From Lachnospiraceae bacterium (lineage in GTDB: Bacteria > Bacillota > Clostridia > Lachnospirales > Lachnospiraceae): a DNA stretch of 64,000 nt. The position numbers and the translations under genes are program-made. Under the pieces are notes generated by a model. That model was not told the origin of the DNA, did not search any database, and saw nothing but the letters and a program-made list of their open reading frames with translations. Each line of letters begins with the position of its first letter. Position 1 is the stretch's first letter. The stretch lies in the NCBI GenBank assembly GCA_017624235.1, contig JAGANL010000045.1, positions 1-64,000 of the forward strand. The letters run 5' to 3'. Shown here piece by piece: positions 48,561-57,876 of this stretch.

Positions 48561-49223
48561 ATGCTTGAACTGACAGAGGTGTCAAAAATGATCGTCTTTT
48601 TCATTGAGATGGCAGGGACAGCAGCATTTGCGCTGTCCGGTGCGATGACAGCCATACGTAGAAAATTTGATTTGTTTGGAGTCATGATTCTGGGAATTAC
48701 AACGGCAGTCTGCGGCGGACTGACGCGGGATATTATACTGGGCATTACGCCTCCGGCCATGTTCAGACAACCGGTTTATGTCATAACGGCAGCAGTCTGT
48801 TCCCTGCTTCTGTTCTGTGGCATACGTATTCGCAGGGATATCTTAAAAACGAGACGTAAGGAGCTGTATAAGCAGGTTTTGAATATATTGGATGCCGTCG
48901 GTCTGGGAGCTTTTACGGTAATCGGAATCAATACGGCATGCGAGGCCGGATTTGGCGATAATGGCTTTTTGCTGGCGGCAGTAGGTACGATTACCGGTGT
49001 AGGCGGTGGGCTGCTGCGTGACATCATGGCACAGGAGCCGCCACAGATTTTTGTAAAGCATATCTATGCGGTGGCCTCCATTGCGGGTGCTCTGGTCTGC
49101 ATCCTGCTTCGGAAATACATTTCGATGGATCTTGCAATGTGCAGCGGGGCTGCTGTTGTGGTGCTGATTCGCCTGCTGGCGGCTCATTTCCAGTGGGATT
49201 TGCCGAAGGCTATCATCGAATAA
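48561..49223 (+). CDS. trimeric intracellular cation channel family protein (YadS/UPF0126)
   Basis: A 220-residue membrane protein with the two homologous UPF0126 halves: GTAAFALSGAMTAIRRKFDLFGVMIL with CGGLTRDIILG, and LDAVGLGAFTVIGINTACE with GVGGGLLRDIMAQEPP. About seven helices. Prokaryotic TRIC homologs conduct K+ and other monovalent cations. ATAAAGAGGGATAAG precedes the ATG. It continues the ion-transport theme of this region. Confidence 0.92.
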   Translation: MLELTEVSKMIVFFIEMAGTAAFALSGAMTAIRRKFDLFGVMILGITTAVCGGLTRDIILGITPPAMFRQPVYVITAAVCSLLLFCGIRIRRDILKTRRKELYKQVLNILDAVGLGAFTVIGINTACEAGFGDNGFLLAAVGTITGVGGGLLRDIMAQEPPQIFVKHIYAVASIAGALVCILLRKYISMDLAMCSGAAVVVLIRLLAAHFQWDLPKAIIE

Positions 49224-49277
49224 GGTAAACTCAGCCCATGCCGTTTTCCGTTCCTCTGTTCTGCGGAGAAAATAAAT

Positions 49278-49307
49278 CTTGATATTCAAAGTATTTTTGG
49301 GTATAAT
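49278..49307 (+). promoter_or_regulatory. promoter of the MarR gene with FabT-type operator over -35
   Basis: TTGATA (49279-49284) and TATAAT (49302-49307) are 17 bases apart. CTTGATATTCAAAG (49278-49291) covers the -35 box and matches TTTGA-N3-TCAAA in nine of ten arm positions. This suggests self-repression and shared control with the fab cluster. Confidence 0.65.
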
Positions 49308-49363
49308 ATCTCTGATAAAATGGACAGATGATCTGTTGGCGAATCGTTCACGGGAAAGAAAGT

Positions 49364-49813
49364 ATGGATATCAATCAGGCACTGAATGAAATATTAGTCC
49401 GGCTCTTCCACAGTATCAATGCAATTGAGGAGCAGGCAATCAAAACGGAAGAATTTAAAAATGTTACGACGAACGATATGCACGTCATAGAAGCCATCGG
49501 AACAGGAGAACCAAGGAATATGACTTCGGTGGCCCGTATGCTGTCTGTTACAACGGGCACTCTGACTATTTCTGTCAACAGTCTGGTCAAAAAGGGCTTT
49601 GTCGAGCGCAGCCGCAGTGAGGAAGACCGGAGAGTCGTATTGGTATCTCTGACCGAAAAGGGAAAGCAGGCTTACGAACATCACAGACAGTTTCATGAGA
49701 GGATGATAGAGGAAATTGTCGGGGAGCTGAATGAGGAGGAAAAGCAGGTACTCATAAAGTCTCTGACCCGGATGGGTGTCTTCTTTGAAGAGATGAAAAA
49801 GAAAAAATCATAA
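49364..49813 (+). CDS. MarR family regulator, FabT-like
   Basis: A 149-residue MarR protein. Helix-turn-helix and wing: MTSVARMLSVTTGTLTISVNSLVKKGFVERSRSEEDRRVVLVSLTEKGKQ, given here in outline. The start (MDINQALNEILVRLFHSINAIEEQ) and FKNVTTNDMHVIEAIG resemble streptococcal FabT (FKDISIKEMHTIDVIG), as do TTGTLTISVNSLVKKG and RSEEDRRVV. Its own promoter and two fab promoters share TTTGA-N3-TCAAA repeats. FabT with acyl-ACP represses fatty-acid genes. The ribosome site (GGGAAAG) is weak. It is the best candidate for regulator of the fab genes 20 kb away. Confidence 0.88.
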   Translation: MDINQALNEILVRLFHSINAIEEQAIKTEEFKNVTTNDMHVIEAIGTGEPRNMTSVARMLSVTTGTLTISVNSLVKKGFVERSRSEEDRRVVLVSLTEKGKQAYEHHRQFHERMIEEIVGELNEEEKQVLIKSLTRMGVFFEEMKKKKS

Positions 49814-49820
49814 GTACGTA

Positions 49821-49858
49821 AAAAGGGATTTCAACCGAACAGGTCTGGAATCCCTTTT
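49821..49858. terminator. bidirectional terminator between MarR gene and DUF885 gene
   Basis: AAAAGGGATT pairs with AATCCCTTTT around a loop of 18 bases, with T-runs on both strands. Confidence 0.8.
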
Positions 49859-49864
49859 CAGCAT

Positions 49865-51715
49865 TCAGTCCGTATATTCCGGAATCCTCTCCCGCAGAAG
49901 AGCAAAGCTGCAGGGGCCGCTCTCCAAAAAGAAGGTATGGAACCGTTTATCGCTGTATTGCTCGCCCCAGATTTCTTTGGCATATTCCCGGCACTCTAAA
50001 ATTTCCAGATAACCGACAAAATATTTCAGATAGTTTGACGGTTCTTCTGCGATATAGCGGTATACTGCCGCCCCGGTCTGGCTGGAGAGACCAAATTGGG
50101 CAAGCACCTCCTGTACTTCCTGCCGGGATGCACCATCGTAATGGATGGCAATGTCCAACAGGGAATAAAGACATAGCTGCATATCACGGTTTAAGCGTTC
50201 CAGCGTACAGGTGAGACTGGCAGCAGAGGCATCCGATCCAGCGGAAAGAAGGGTTGTTTTGGCAAAGTCATAGGAGAGCATTTCCACATACAACGCCCAG
50301 CCCTCTATATAGCCACCGTAATAATATAGGGAGCGGACTGGCGGCAGGTCTGGTTCCTCATAAAGCTGGAAAAATACGGATTGGTAAAGGTGTCCCGGAT
50401 AGCCCTCGTGTGCCAGCGTGGTATAGAGTGGAAGTCCATGCGGGGTCTGGCTTTGGTTGATATAGATGGTATTATCCTGTATGTTGTCGCAGGGAGGAGT
50501 AAAATAATATGCCGGACTGACATAGTCCTCCAGACTTTCGGATACAGATTTAATCCGGCAGCGTATGTAAGTATCGGGAAGCGGAGAGCCGTCCAGAGTC
50601 AGGAGCGGAAAATCCGCTTTCATCTGCTGTTTCAAATCCTGAAGCATTTTTTCCGGAGTAGAGGGCAGAAGAGCATCTGTCTGTGATGACATGGCAGCTA
50701 TAGAAGCCGGGTCGGAAAGAAGCTCGTTATGGGAGGCAGAAAGCGCCGCCAGAGCATGAAAATCTTCCTGCAGCCGGTTCGTCAGCAATTTTTTTAATTC
50801 CGGAATGGATTTGGAAGAACCGGTGGAACGGGAGACTAAATACTGATAATATTCCCTGCCTTTCGGAAGTGCGGCAAGCCCTTCGGTTTCCGGTTTGCTG
50901 CCGGAGAGCACGAACAGAGCATCTGCCAGCTTTTCGTAAGCGGGAGCAACAATTGTGGTCAGGATGCGGCTGTTTTCGGCAATATAATGTTCCTGCTCGG
51001 TTTTTGTAATCCGGCCTTGCTTCAGGAGAGGTTCCAGCCGTTCCTCGAAGGTTTGGCAGAGGAAGTGGCTGCCGTCCTGAAGCCTGGCGGCATCTGGAAT
51101 AGAGCTGCACTGTGCCATGACTGCCTGAGCGCTTTCGTCTGACATGAACAGTCCGGCGGCAGCCTTTTCCTGCTCGTACTGGATCAGGCCGTCAAAATAA
51201 ACCTCCGTCTGTTCCAGAAGGGCAAGATAATGTTCCACATCCTCCCTGTCACGGAAGGCGTATTCTGCAAACAGTACGGGCAGCTGTGACTGTGCGCCTG
51301 AGGAGGGGGAGAGGGGCTCTTCATAATAGGGAAAAGCCAAGGCATCCTGTGCTTGGCTAAGGTGCTCTTCCAAGAGACGGAAGCGTAAGGATTCTGCCTC
51401 GGGAAGAAGGGCTTCATGGATATCGGAGCAGTCGTTGGCCTGCTGCTTTAAAAGCTCTGCTGCCTGTTCGTAATCTTCTTTGGAATAGACAGGAAGGGAG
51501 GCCTTTTCCTCTGACAGACTCCACTTTTCAGGCTCGGTCAGTGCAAAGTGCAGACTGAGCGTATCGTTTTCATAGGAGTCCTGCAGGAGTGCGGTTTCCA
51601 GCTTATTCAGCCGGACGGTGTCCATTCTGCCGGACAAAACGGTATAGAGAAGTACGGAACAGAGCAGGAGAAACGGGAAAATGGCCCAGAGGTATTTTTT
51701 CTTCTTTTTTTTCAT
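49865..51715 (-). CDS. DUF885 family putative zinc metalloprotease, membrane-anchored
   Basis: A 616-residue protein with a very basic start (MKKKKKKYLW) and one membrane helix, then a helical extracellular domain of the DUF885 family. The probable zinc-binding motif HEGYPGH is present (an H-E-x-x-x-x-H variant) with the later EGWALYVEML segment supplying a third ligand. The family is annotated as putative dipeptidyl/carboxypeptidase-like; activity is unverified. ATG 51715 follows AGGAAGCATAC; longer in-frame starts lie in the divergent promoter region of the response-regulator gene. Confidence 0.86.
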   Translation of the reverse strand: MKKKKKKYLWAIFPFLLLCSVLLYTVLSGRMDTVRLNKLETALLQDSYENDTLSLHFALTEPEKWSLSEEKASLPVYSKEDYEQAAELLKQQANDCSDIHEALLPEAESLRFRLLEEHLSQAQDALAFPYYEEPLSPSSGAQSQLPVLFAEYAFRDREDVEHYLALLEQTEVYFDGLIQYEQEKAAAGLFMSDESAQAVMAQCSSIPDAARLQDGSHFLCQTFEERLEPLLKQGRITKTEQEHYIAENSRILTTIVAPAYEKLADALFVLSGSKPETEGLAALPKGREYYQYLVSRSTGSSKSIPELKKLLTNRLQEDFHALAALSASHNELLSDPASIAAMSSQTDALLPSTPEKMLQDLKQQMKADFPLLTLDGSPLPDTYIRCRIKSVSESLEDYVSPAYYFTPPCDNIQDNTIYINQSQTPHGLPLYTTLAHEGYPGHLYQSVFFQLYEEPDLPPVRSLYYYGGYIEGWALYVEMLSYDFAKTTLLSAGSDASAASLTCTLERLNRDMQLCLYSLLDIAIHYDGASRQEVQEVLAQFGLSSQTGAAVYRYIAEEPSNYLKYFVGYLEILECREYAKEIWGEQYSDKRFHTFFLESGPCSFALLRERIPEYTD

Positions 51716-51862
51716 GTATGCTTCCTGAAGATGCTTTGTATTCAGTATATGAATTGGAAAACATAAAAATGAAGGGGAATGTTTCTGGTTGAATTTAGAA
51801 AGGCCATAGTATAACATGATACATAAAAGAGGTACTGACAGGGAAAGGGCAGGGTTGTAAAA

Positions 51863-53497
51863 ATGATCAAGGTATTTTTGGTAGAAGATGAAATTGTTAT
51901 GCGGGAAGGAATCAAGAGTACGGTTCAGTGGGAAAGAGAGGGCTATGACTTTATCGGGGAAGCCAGTGACGGGGAACTGGCATATCCGATGATACAGAAT
52001 CTGAAGCCGGATATTGTGATCACGGACATCCGTATGCCGTTTATGGACGGGCTGGAGCTGAGCCGGATGGTAAAAAAGGAGCTGCCGGAAACGAAGATCA
52101 TCATTTTGAGCGGCTACAGTGATTTTGAATATGCCAAGCAGGCAATTGGAATCGGTGTGACAGATTATCTGCTGAAGCCTATTTCTTCAGCCAAGCTGCT
52201 GGAGGCAGTGAACCGGGTAGCGGAAATGATCCGGAAGGAGCGTGCGGAAAGGGAGCACAGCGGACATTCCCAGCGGGTACTGGAGGAATATGAAAAGCTG
52301 GAAAGACAGAGATTTTTTACGGATCTGATGTTTAACCGCATGAGCATGAGCGAGGTGCTGGAGAAGGGAAGAGATCTGGAGATCGATCTGATGGCGCAGG
52401 ATTACCGGATCCTTCTGTTTGGCATCCGTCAGCCGGAGGAGCTTGGACAGGTGTATTCCAAGGAGCTGGTAGCCGCAGCGCAGGAAATTGAAGATGCTTT
52501 TTTGGAGCGCGAGGGTGTTTATATGTTTGAACGCGGAACAGAGGGCTGGGCCTTTTTGGTGAAGGCGGATTCGGAGGAAGAGCTGGAAGAGAGGACAGCG
52601 GAAACGGTGGGCCTTTTGACGGATCTTGCGGTAGGCAAGGAAAAGGTGGAATATTTCGGAGGGATCGGAAAAGCGGTCAAGAGGCTCAGGGAGCTTCCGG
52701 AATCCTACAACGGAGCTAACCGTGCCATGTCCTTACGCTATATGGGCAGAAGCAATGAGATCATTTCCGTTGATCAGATGCAGAAGATCAGTCTGCTGCA
52801 GGAGGATGATATCGATCTGAGCACTCTGGATATTGGAAAGATTGACCGGAAGATTCTGCAGAACTTTTTAAAGAGCGGCCTGGCAGAGGATGTACGGCAT
52901 TTTATTGAAGATTATTTTGAGGGTCTGGGAGAATCCAATGTCAATTCCATGCTGTTTCGACAGTATATCACAATGGATATGTATTTCTGTACGGCGGCCT
53001 TTATCGAGGAGCTGGGGCATGATTCGCAATGTATTGTGGAGCACTGCGGTGACTTTAAGGGCGTAGGGGATGTGCTTTCCGGTGTGGAGAGCACCAAGGA
53101 TTATCTGGAAAGGATTATTGGGGAGGCCATCCGGCTCAGGGACAGTGCTTCCATGAAAAAGTACGGTACGCTGCTGGATACGGCAAAGGAATATATTTTA
53201 CAGAATTATGATAAGGATGATATTTCCCTGAATGCGGTAGCGGCCAGTGTAAATTTAAGTCCAAGTCATTTCAGCACCATATTTTCACAGGAGACAGGGG
53301 AAACCTTTATTGAATATCTGACCCGTGTACGAATGGAGAAGGCGAAGGAGCTTTTGCGCTGTTCCAATATGAAGAGCACCGAAATTGCCTATGCGGTGGG
53401 TTATAAGGATTCCCACTATTTCAGCTACCTGTTCAAGAAGACGCAGGGCTGTACGCCGAAGGAATTTCGCATGAAAGGACTGAGTCAGACGGTATGA
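51863..53497 (+). CDS. YesN-type response regulator (REC + AraC DNA-binding domain)
   Basis: A 544-residue response regulator. REC domain: FLVEDEIVMREGIKS, phospho-acceptor Asp55 in VITDIRMPFMDG, Lys in DYLLKPISSAKLLEAV. A long helical middle region follows, and the C-terminus has paired AraC helices (ISLNAVAASVNLSPSHFSTIF; STEIAYAVGYKDSHYFSYLFKK). With the adjacent kinase it forms a two-component system of the sugar-sensing YesMN type. Its stop overlaps the kinase start by 4 bases. Likely target is the YtfQ-type ABC operon downstream. Confidence 0.94.
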   Translation: MIKVFLVEDEIVMREGIKSTVQWEREGYDFIGEASDGELAYPMIQNLKPDIVITDIRMPFMDGLELSRMVKKELPETKIIILSGYSDFEYAKQAIGIGVTDYLLKPISSAKLLEAVNRVAEMIRKERAEREHSGHSQRVLEEYEKLERQRFFTDLMFNRMSMSEVLEKGRDLEIDLMAQDYRILLFGIRQPEELGQVYSKELVAAAQEIEDAFLEREGVYMFERGTEGWAFLVKADSEEELEERTAETVGLLTDLAVGKEKVEYFGGIGKAVKRLRELPESYNGANRAMSLRYMGRSNEIISVDQMQKISLLQEDDIDLSTLDIGKIDRKILQNFLKSGLAEDVRHFIEDYFEGLGESNVNSMLFRQYITMDMYFCTAAFIEELGHDSQCIVEHCGDFKGVGDVLSGVESTKDYLERIIGEAIRLRDSASMKKYGTLLDTAKEYILQNYDKDDISLNAVAASVNLSPSHFSTIFSQETGETFIEYLTRVRMEKAKELLRCSNMKSTEIAYAVGYKDSHYFSYLFKKTQGCTPKEFRMKGLSQTV

Positions 53498-54960
53498 GAA
53501 GAAAAAACAGTAAGAGACTTTCCCTGCATTTGAAACTGATGCTTTTTTCCTTTGGCATTCTGATTCCATTTTCGCTTCTGATTCTGTATCTGATCTATGC
53601 ACTGTCTGCCTACAGCAGGGATTATAACCAGATTGTCAGTAATATTACGGCAGCCAGTGCCTATAATATTAATTTGAAGGATGATATTGACTATGCGCTG
53701 TATCAAATGGTCAGCGCTTCTATTACAGCGGAGGAGTTTGGAGAGAAGTTCGGAGAGGAATACCGGAATCCGTATGATGAGATTGACCAGGCCAGAGCCG
53801 CATTTTCCAGACTGGCAGAGATTACGACGGCACCGGGCAATGCGCGTCGTATTCAGATGATACAGAAAAATCTGAATACGCTGGAACGGCGTATGAAGGA
53901 GATAGAGGAGGACTGCCAGAAGAGCGGACATTATGATGAGAATATGATCCGTCTGGACAATAATATCTATGTGCTGACAGAGCTTCTGCAGGAAAATATC
54001 CAGCAGTATATCTATTATGAGACAAGGGGACTGGAGCATATACGTATAGAACTTGAAAAGCAGCGTCAATATGTAGTCCAGGTCAGCGTGATTGCTTTTG
54101 CCTGCGTGTTTGTAAGCTGCGGATTTTTGTCTACCATGCTGTCCAGGAGCATATCCAGACCAATCGAGGAGATGTGCAGGATGACAGAGCTTGTGGCAAA
54201 GGGAAATTTTGACGCCCGGATCGATGCGGAGAGCGGAGATGAAATTTCCGTGCTCAAGGCGAGCTTTAACAGCATGGTAGGACAGATTGGAAATCTGGTG
54301 CAAAATATCAAAACAGAACAGCGCAATCTGAGAGATACCGAACTGAGGCTTTTGCAGGAGCAGATCAATCCCCACTTTCTGTATAATACGCTGGATACGA
54401 TTATCTGGCTGGCAGAGGCGGGTCAGAATAAGCAGGTAGTGGATATGGTCACCTCGCTGTCCCAGTTCTTCCGCACGACCTTAAGCGAGGGCCGGGATCA
54501 CATTACCATCCGGGAGGAGGAGGTACATATCCGCAGCTATCTGGAAATACAGCAGTTCCGCTATCGTGACATTCTGGACTATGAAATCGCTATTCCCGAA
54601 CAGCTCTATCCGTATTCTATTATGAAGCTGACGCTTCAGCCACTCGTAGAGAATGCCCTGTATCATGGCGTGAAAAATAAGCGGGGAAAGGGCAGGATAC
54701 GCATCTGTGGAGTGCTGGAGGGTGAAAATATCCGTCTGACTGTGGAGGATAACGGAATCGGGATGAAGCCGGAGGAGGTAGAGGCGCTGGAAAAAAGGAT
54801 ACGTACCTCGGCAGAGGAGAGGACAGGCTCCTTCGGTCTTGCCAATGTACAGGAGCGTATCTGCTTAAATTATGGGGAGCAATATGGACTTTCCTTCCAA
54901 AGCAAGTATGGAAAAGGAACGATTGTGACGGTACAGATACCGGCGGTCGAAAGAAAATGA
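53494..54960 (+). CDS. YesM/LytS-type sensor histidine kinase
   Basis: A 488-residue membrane kinase. Two membrane helices (about residues 15-36 and 190-210) flank an extracellular sensor, then HAMP (SRSISRPIEEMCRMTELVAKG), the His_kinase domain with phospho-His294 in QEQINPHFLYNTLD, and HATPase_c (LVENALYHGV, DNGIGMKPEE, GSFGLANVQERI). Usual partner of YesN-type regulators, here coupled through a 4-base overlap. A terminator starts at its stop codon. Confidence 0.94.
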   Translation: MRRKNSKRLSLHLKLMLFSFGILIPFSLLILYLIYALSAYSRDYNQIVSNITAASAYNINLKDDIDYALYQMVSASITAEEFGEKFGEEYRNPYDEIDQARAAFSRLAEITTAPGNARRIQMIQKNLNTLERRMKEIEEDCQKSGHYDENMIRLDNNIYVLTELLQENIQQYIYYETRGLEHIRIELEKQRQYVVQVSVIAFACVFVSCGFLSTMLSRSISRPIEEMCRMTELVAKGNFDARIDAESGDEISVLKASFNSMVGQIGNLVQNIKTEQRNLRDTELRLLQEQINPHFLYNTLDTIIWLAEAGQNKQVVDMVTSLSQFFRTTLSEGRDHITIREEEVHIRSYLEIQQFRYRDILDYEIAIPEQLYPYSIMKLTLQPLVENALYHGVKNKRGKGRIRICGVLEGENIRLTVEDNGIGMKPEEVEALEKRIRTSAEERTGSFGLANVQERICLNYGEQYGLSFQSKYGKGTIVTVQIPAVERK

Positions 54961-54998
54961 ACAAATTTCCAAAAAAAATCACAGTTTGTTCATTTTTT
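54956..54998 (+). terminator. terminator of the two-component operon
   Basis: AATGAACAAA pairs with TTTGTTCATT, and a T-run follows. The kinase stop codon lies in the left arm. The gap 54999-55148 before the binding protein contains TAGAAT-like boxes but no promoter I can assign with confidence. Confidence 0.75.
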
Positions 54999-55148
54999 AT
55001 TTACAAATTCGAAAAAATTACCACTCATCACGAAAGAATTTCCGTAGCCGAAACCATAGAATCAGGGTAGAATCATACTTGTAAATGAGATAGCCCACAC
55101 GACAAGGGAAGGGCGGTCAAGAAACTCAAAAGATTGGGAGGAAAAGGA

Positions 55149-56228
55149 ATGAAGAGAAAAGTATTAAGCGCATTACTTAGCGTAGCTATGGTAGCTACCA
55201 TGTTGGTTGGATGTGGATCTTCCAGTGAACCGGCAGCAGCACCGGCAGAGGAAGCAGCACCGGCAGAAGAAGCAGCTCCTGCAGAGGAAGCAGCACCGGC
55301 AGAAGAGGCAGCTCCTGCAGAAGCAGCAGACGGCGATCTGATCGTAGTTGGTTATGCACAGGTTGGTGCAGAGTCTGACTGGAGAACAGCTAATACAGAA
55401 TCCTTTAAGAGCACATTTACAGAAGAAAACGGCTATCAGCTGATTTTCGATGATGCACAGCAGAAACAGGAGAACCAGATTAAGGCAATCCGTTCCTTCA
55501 TTCAGCAGGAAGTTGACTACATCGTAGTTGCTCCGGTTGTTGAGACAGGTTGGGAAACCGTTCTGGAAGAAGCTAAGGAAGCTGGAATCCCGGTTATCCT
55601 TTCCGACAGAATGATGGATGTATCTGATGATTCCTTATATACCTGCTGGGTAGGCGGTAACTTCGTAAAAGAAGGTCAGGATGCAGCAAAATGGCTGGCT
55701 GACAAGTTAGAGGCAGACGGAAGAGGCGATGAGGAAATCAACATCGTAACACTTCAGGGTACCATCGGTGCTTCCGCACAGGTTGGACGTACAGAAGGCT
55801 TTGCTGAAGGAATGCAGGACAACTGGAACATGTTAGCAATGCAGACAGGTGAATTTACACAGTCCAAAGGACAGGAAGTTATGGAGTCCTTCTTAAAACA
55901 GTACGATGACATCGACGTAGTTGTATGTGAGAATGATAACATGGCATTCGGTGCAATCGACGCTATCAAGGCAGCTGGTAAGACATGCGGACCGGAAGGC
56001 GACATCATCATCATCTCCTTCGACGCAGTAAGCGCAGCATTCGATTCCATGATCGCTGGTGACATGAATGCATCCTTCGAGTGTAACCCGTTACACGGAC
56101 CTCGTGTAGCTGAGATCATCCAGAAGCTGGAAGCTGGCGAATCAGTTGATAAGGTTCAGTACGTAGATGAAGCATACTTCGATACCACAATGGATCTGAA
56201 AGCAATCCAGGCTGAGCGTTTATACTAA
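55149..56228 (+). CDS. ytfQ: sugar ABC transporter substrate-binding lipoprotein (YtfQ-like)
   Basis: A 359-residue CUT2 binding protein. Signal peptide with lipobox LVGC (Cys about residue 22), then a PAEEAA repeat linker, then a periplasmic-binding-like domain: VVGYAQVGAESDWRTANTES, DDAQQKQENQIKAIRSFI and VVAPVVETGWETVLEEAK match E. coli YtfQ, which binds galactofuranose. Substrate here may be the same or another aldose. GGGAGG lies 7 bases before the ATG. A terminator separates it from the ATPase gene. Confidence 0.9.
   Translation: MKRKVLSALLSVAMVATMLVGCGSSSEPAAAPAEEAAPAEEAAPAEEAAPAEEAAPAEAADGDLIVVGYAQVGAESDWRTANTESFKSTFTEENGYQLIFDDAQQKQENQIKAIRSFIQQEVDYIVVAPVVETGWETVLEEAKEAGIPVILSDRMMDVSDDSLYTCWVGGNFVKEGQDAAKWLADKLEADGRGDEEINIVTLQGTIGASAQVGRTEGFAEGMQDNWNMLAMQTGEFTQSKGQEVMESFLKQYDDIDVVVCENDNMAFGAIDAIKAAGKTCGPEGDIIIISFDAVSAAFDSMIAGDMNASFECNPLHGPRVAEIIQKLEAGESVDKVQYVDEAYFDTTMDLKAIQAERLY
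55236..55325. repeat. 18-bp repeat (5 units) in the ytfQ-like linker
   Basis: Five units of GCAGCACCGGCAGAGGAA and variants (55236-55325) encode AAPAEE repeats between the lipid anchor and the binding domain. Confidence 0.85.
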
Positions 56229-56256
56229 GAACAGGCAGGCTGAATAAGCAGAAGCT

Positions 56257-56291
56257 GGGTGCAGGGCGGAATCCCGACCTGCACCCTTTTT
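56257..56291 (+). terminator. intercistronic terminator after ytfQ-like gene
   Basis: GGGTGCAGG pairs with CCTGCACCC and TTTTT follows. It should lower expression of the ATPase and permeases relative to the binding protein. Confidence 0.85.
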
Positions 56292-56358
56292 ATCTAAATA
56301 AAAGCATAGTAATTTTTATACAAAAAGGAAAGAAACAGATAGAAGGGATGGAGTCCAC

Positions 56359-57876
56359 ATGGATAATGGAGTAGTACTGACAATGCGGCACATCGACAAA
56401 AATTTCCCCGGCGTAGTAGCTCTTTCAAATGTAGACTTTACGCTGAGAGCAGGAGAGGTTCATGCTCTGATGGGGGAGAACGGTGCCGGGAAATCAACTC
56501 TGATCAAGGTTCTGACCGGTGTAGAAGAATTTGAGTCAGGCGAAATTCGTATTGAAGGCAGAGAAGGTGCCATCATTAACAGATCTCCGCAGGAAGCACA
56601 GGCAAACGGCATTTCCACTGTGTATCAGGAGGTAAACTTATGTCCCAACCTTTCGGTTGCGGAAAACCTGTTTATCGGCAGAGAGCCGAAGAAAGCAGGC
56701 CTAATTGACTGGAAAACAATGAATAAAAAATCCAAAGAAATTCTGGATAATCTTGACATACATATCGATGTTACACGGACACTGGACAATTATTCCATCG
56801 CAATCCAGCAGATGATTGCGATTGCGAGAGCGGTAGATATGTCCGCAAAGGTTCTGATTCTGGATGAGCCGACCTCTTCTCTGGATGACGGTGAAGTAGA
56901 AAAGCTGTTCGTCCTGATGAGAAAGCTGAAGGATCAGGGAGTAGGCATTATCTTTGTAACGCATTTCCTGGAGCAGGTATATGAAATCTGTGACCGTATC
57001 ACGGTGTTAAGAAACGGTACGCTGGTAGGTGAATATGAGGTAGAAAACCTTCCGAGAGTACAGCTTGTAGCAAAGATGATGGGCAAGGACTTTGACGATC
57101 TGGCAGCCATTAAGAAAGAGGGCGTCAGCACCGTGAAGAAGGATCAGGTGGTTATTGATGCCAAAGGTCTGTCTCATACAGGTACGATTAAACCGTTCGA
57201 TATTGAAATTCACAGAGGCGAGGTTATTGGTCTGACCGGACTGCTTGGTTCCGGACGTTCCGAACTGGCAAGAGCCATTTACGGTGCGGATAAGGCGGAT
57301 AAGGGTGAACTGAAGGTCAACGGCAAGAAGCTTTTGGTAGGTGCGCCGATTGATGCCATGATGGCGGGTATGGGCTATCTGCCGGAAAACCGTAAGGAAG
57401 AAGGTATCATTGCCGATCTTTCCGTGCGTGAAAACATCATTATTGCGTTACAGGCAAAACGCGGTATGTTCAAGCTCCTGAGCAGAAAAGAGCAGGAAGA
57501 ATTTACCGACAAATATATTGATATGCTGCAGATCAAGACGGCAGACCGTGAGACCCCGATCAAGCAGCTTTCCGGTGGTAATCAGCAGAAGGTTATTCTG
57601 GGAAGATGGCTTCTGACCAATCCGGATTTCCTCATTCTGGATGAGCCGACCAGAGGTATTGATATCGGTACCAAGACCGAGATTCAGAAGCTGGTACTGA
57701 AATTTGCAGCAGAAGGAATGGCTGTCATGTTCATTTCTTCGGAAATTGAGGAAATGATTCGTACCTGCAGCCGTATGGCAGTTTTGAGAGACGGCATGAA
57801 GGTAGGAGAATTGGAAGAGAATGAGCTCAATCAGGTAAATATTATGCAGGCTATTGCAGGAGGTGACAAAGGATGA
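56359..57876 (+). CDS. ytfR: sugar ABC transporter ATP-binding protein (YtfR/MglA-like)
   Basis: A 505-residue tandem ABC ATPase of the CUT2 family. First domain: Walker A GENGAGKST, Walker B VLILDEPTSSLDD. Second domain: degenerate Walker A GLLGSGRSE, signature LSGGNQQKVILGRWL, Walker B FLILDEPTRGIDIG. The start has FPGVVALSNVDFTLRAGEVHAL. The end overlaps the permease gene by 4 bases. Function as YtfR is inferred from the operon composition of one ATPase and two distinct permeases. Confidence 0.93.
   Translation: MDNGVVLTMRHIDKNFPGVVALSNVDFTLRAGEVHALMGENGAGKSTLIKVLTGVEEFESGEIRIEGREGAIINRSPQEAQANGISTVYQEVNLCPNLSVAENLFIGREPKKAGLIDWKTMNKKSKEILDNLDIHIDVTRTLDNYSIAIQQMIAIARAVDMSAKVLILDEPTSSLDDGEVEKLFVLMRKLKDQGVGIIFVTHFLEQVYEICDRITVLRNGTLVGEYEVENLPRVQLVAKMMGKDFDDLAAIKKEGVSTVKKDQVVIDAKGLSHTGTIKPFDIEIHRGEVIGLTGLLGSGRSELARAIYGADKADKGELKVNGKKLLVGAPIDAMMAGMGYLPENRKEEGIIADLSVRENIIIALQAKRGMFKLLSRKEQEEFTDKYIDMLQIKTADRETPIKQLSGGNQQKVILGRWLLTNPDFLILDEPTRGIDIGTKTEIQKLVLKFAAEGMAVMFISSEIEEMIRTCSRMAVLRDGMKVGELEENELNQVNIMQAIAGGDKG

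Noticed and set aside
55236-55325. A CRISPR-like repeat array
   Set aside because: The units are contiguous, 18 bp, without spacers, and encode a protein linker.
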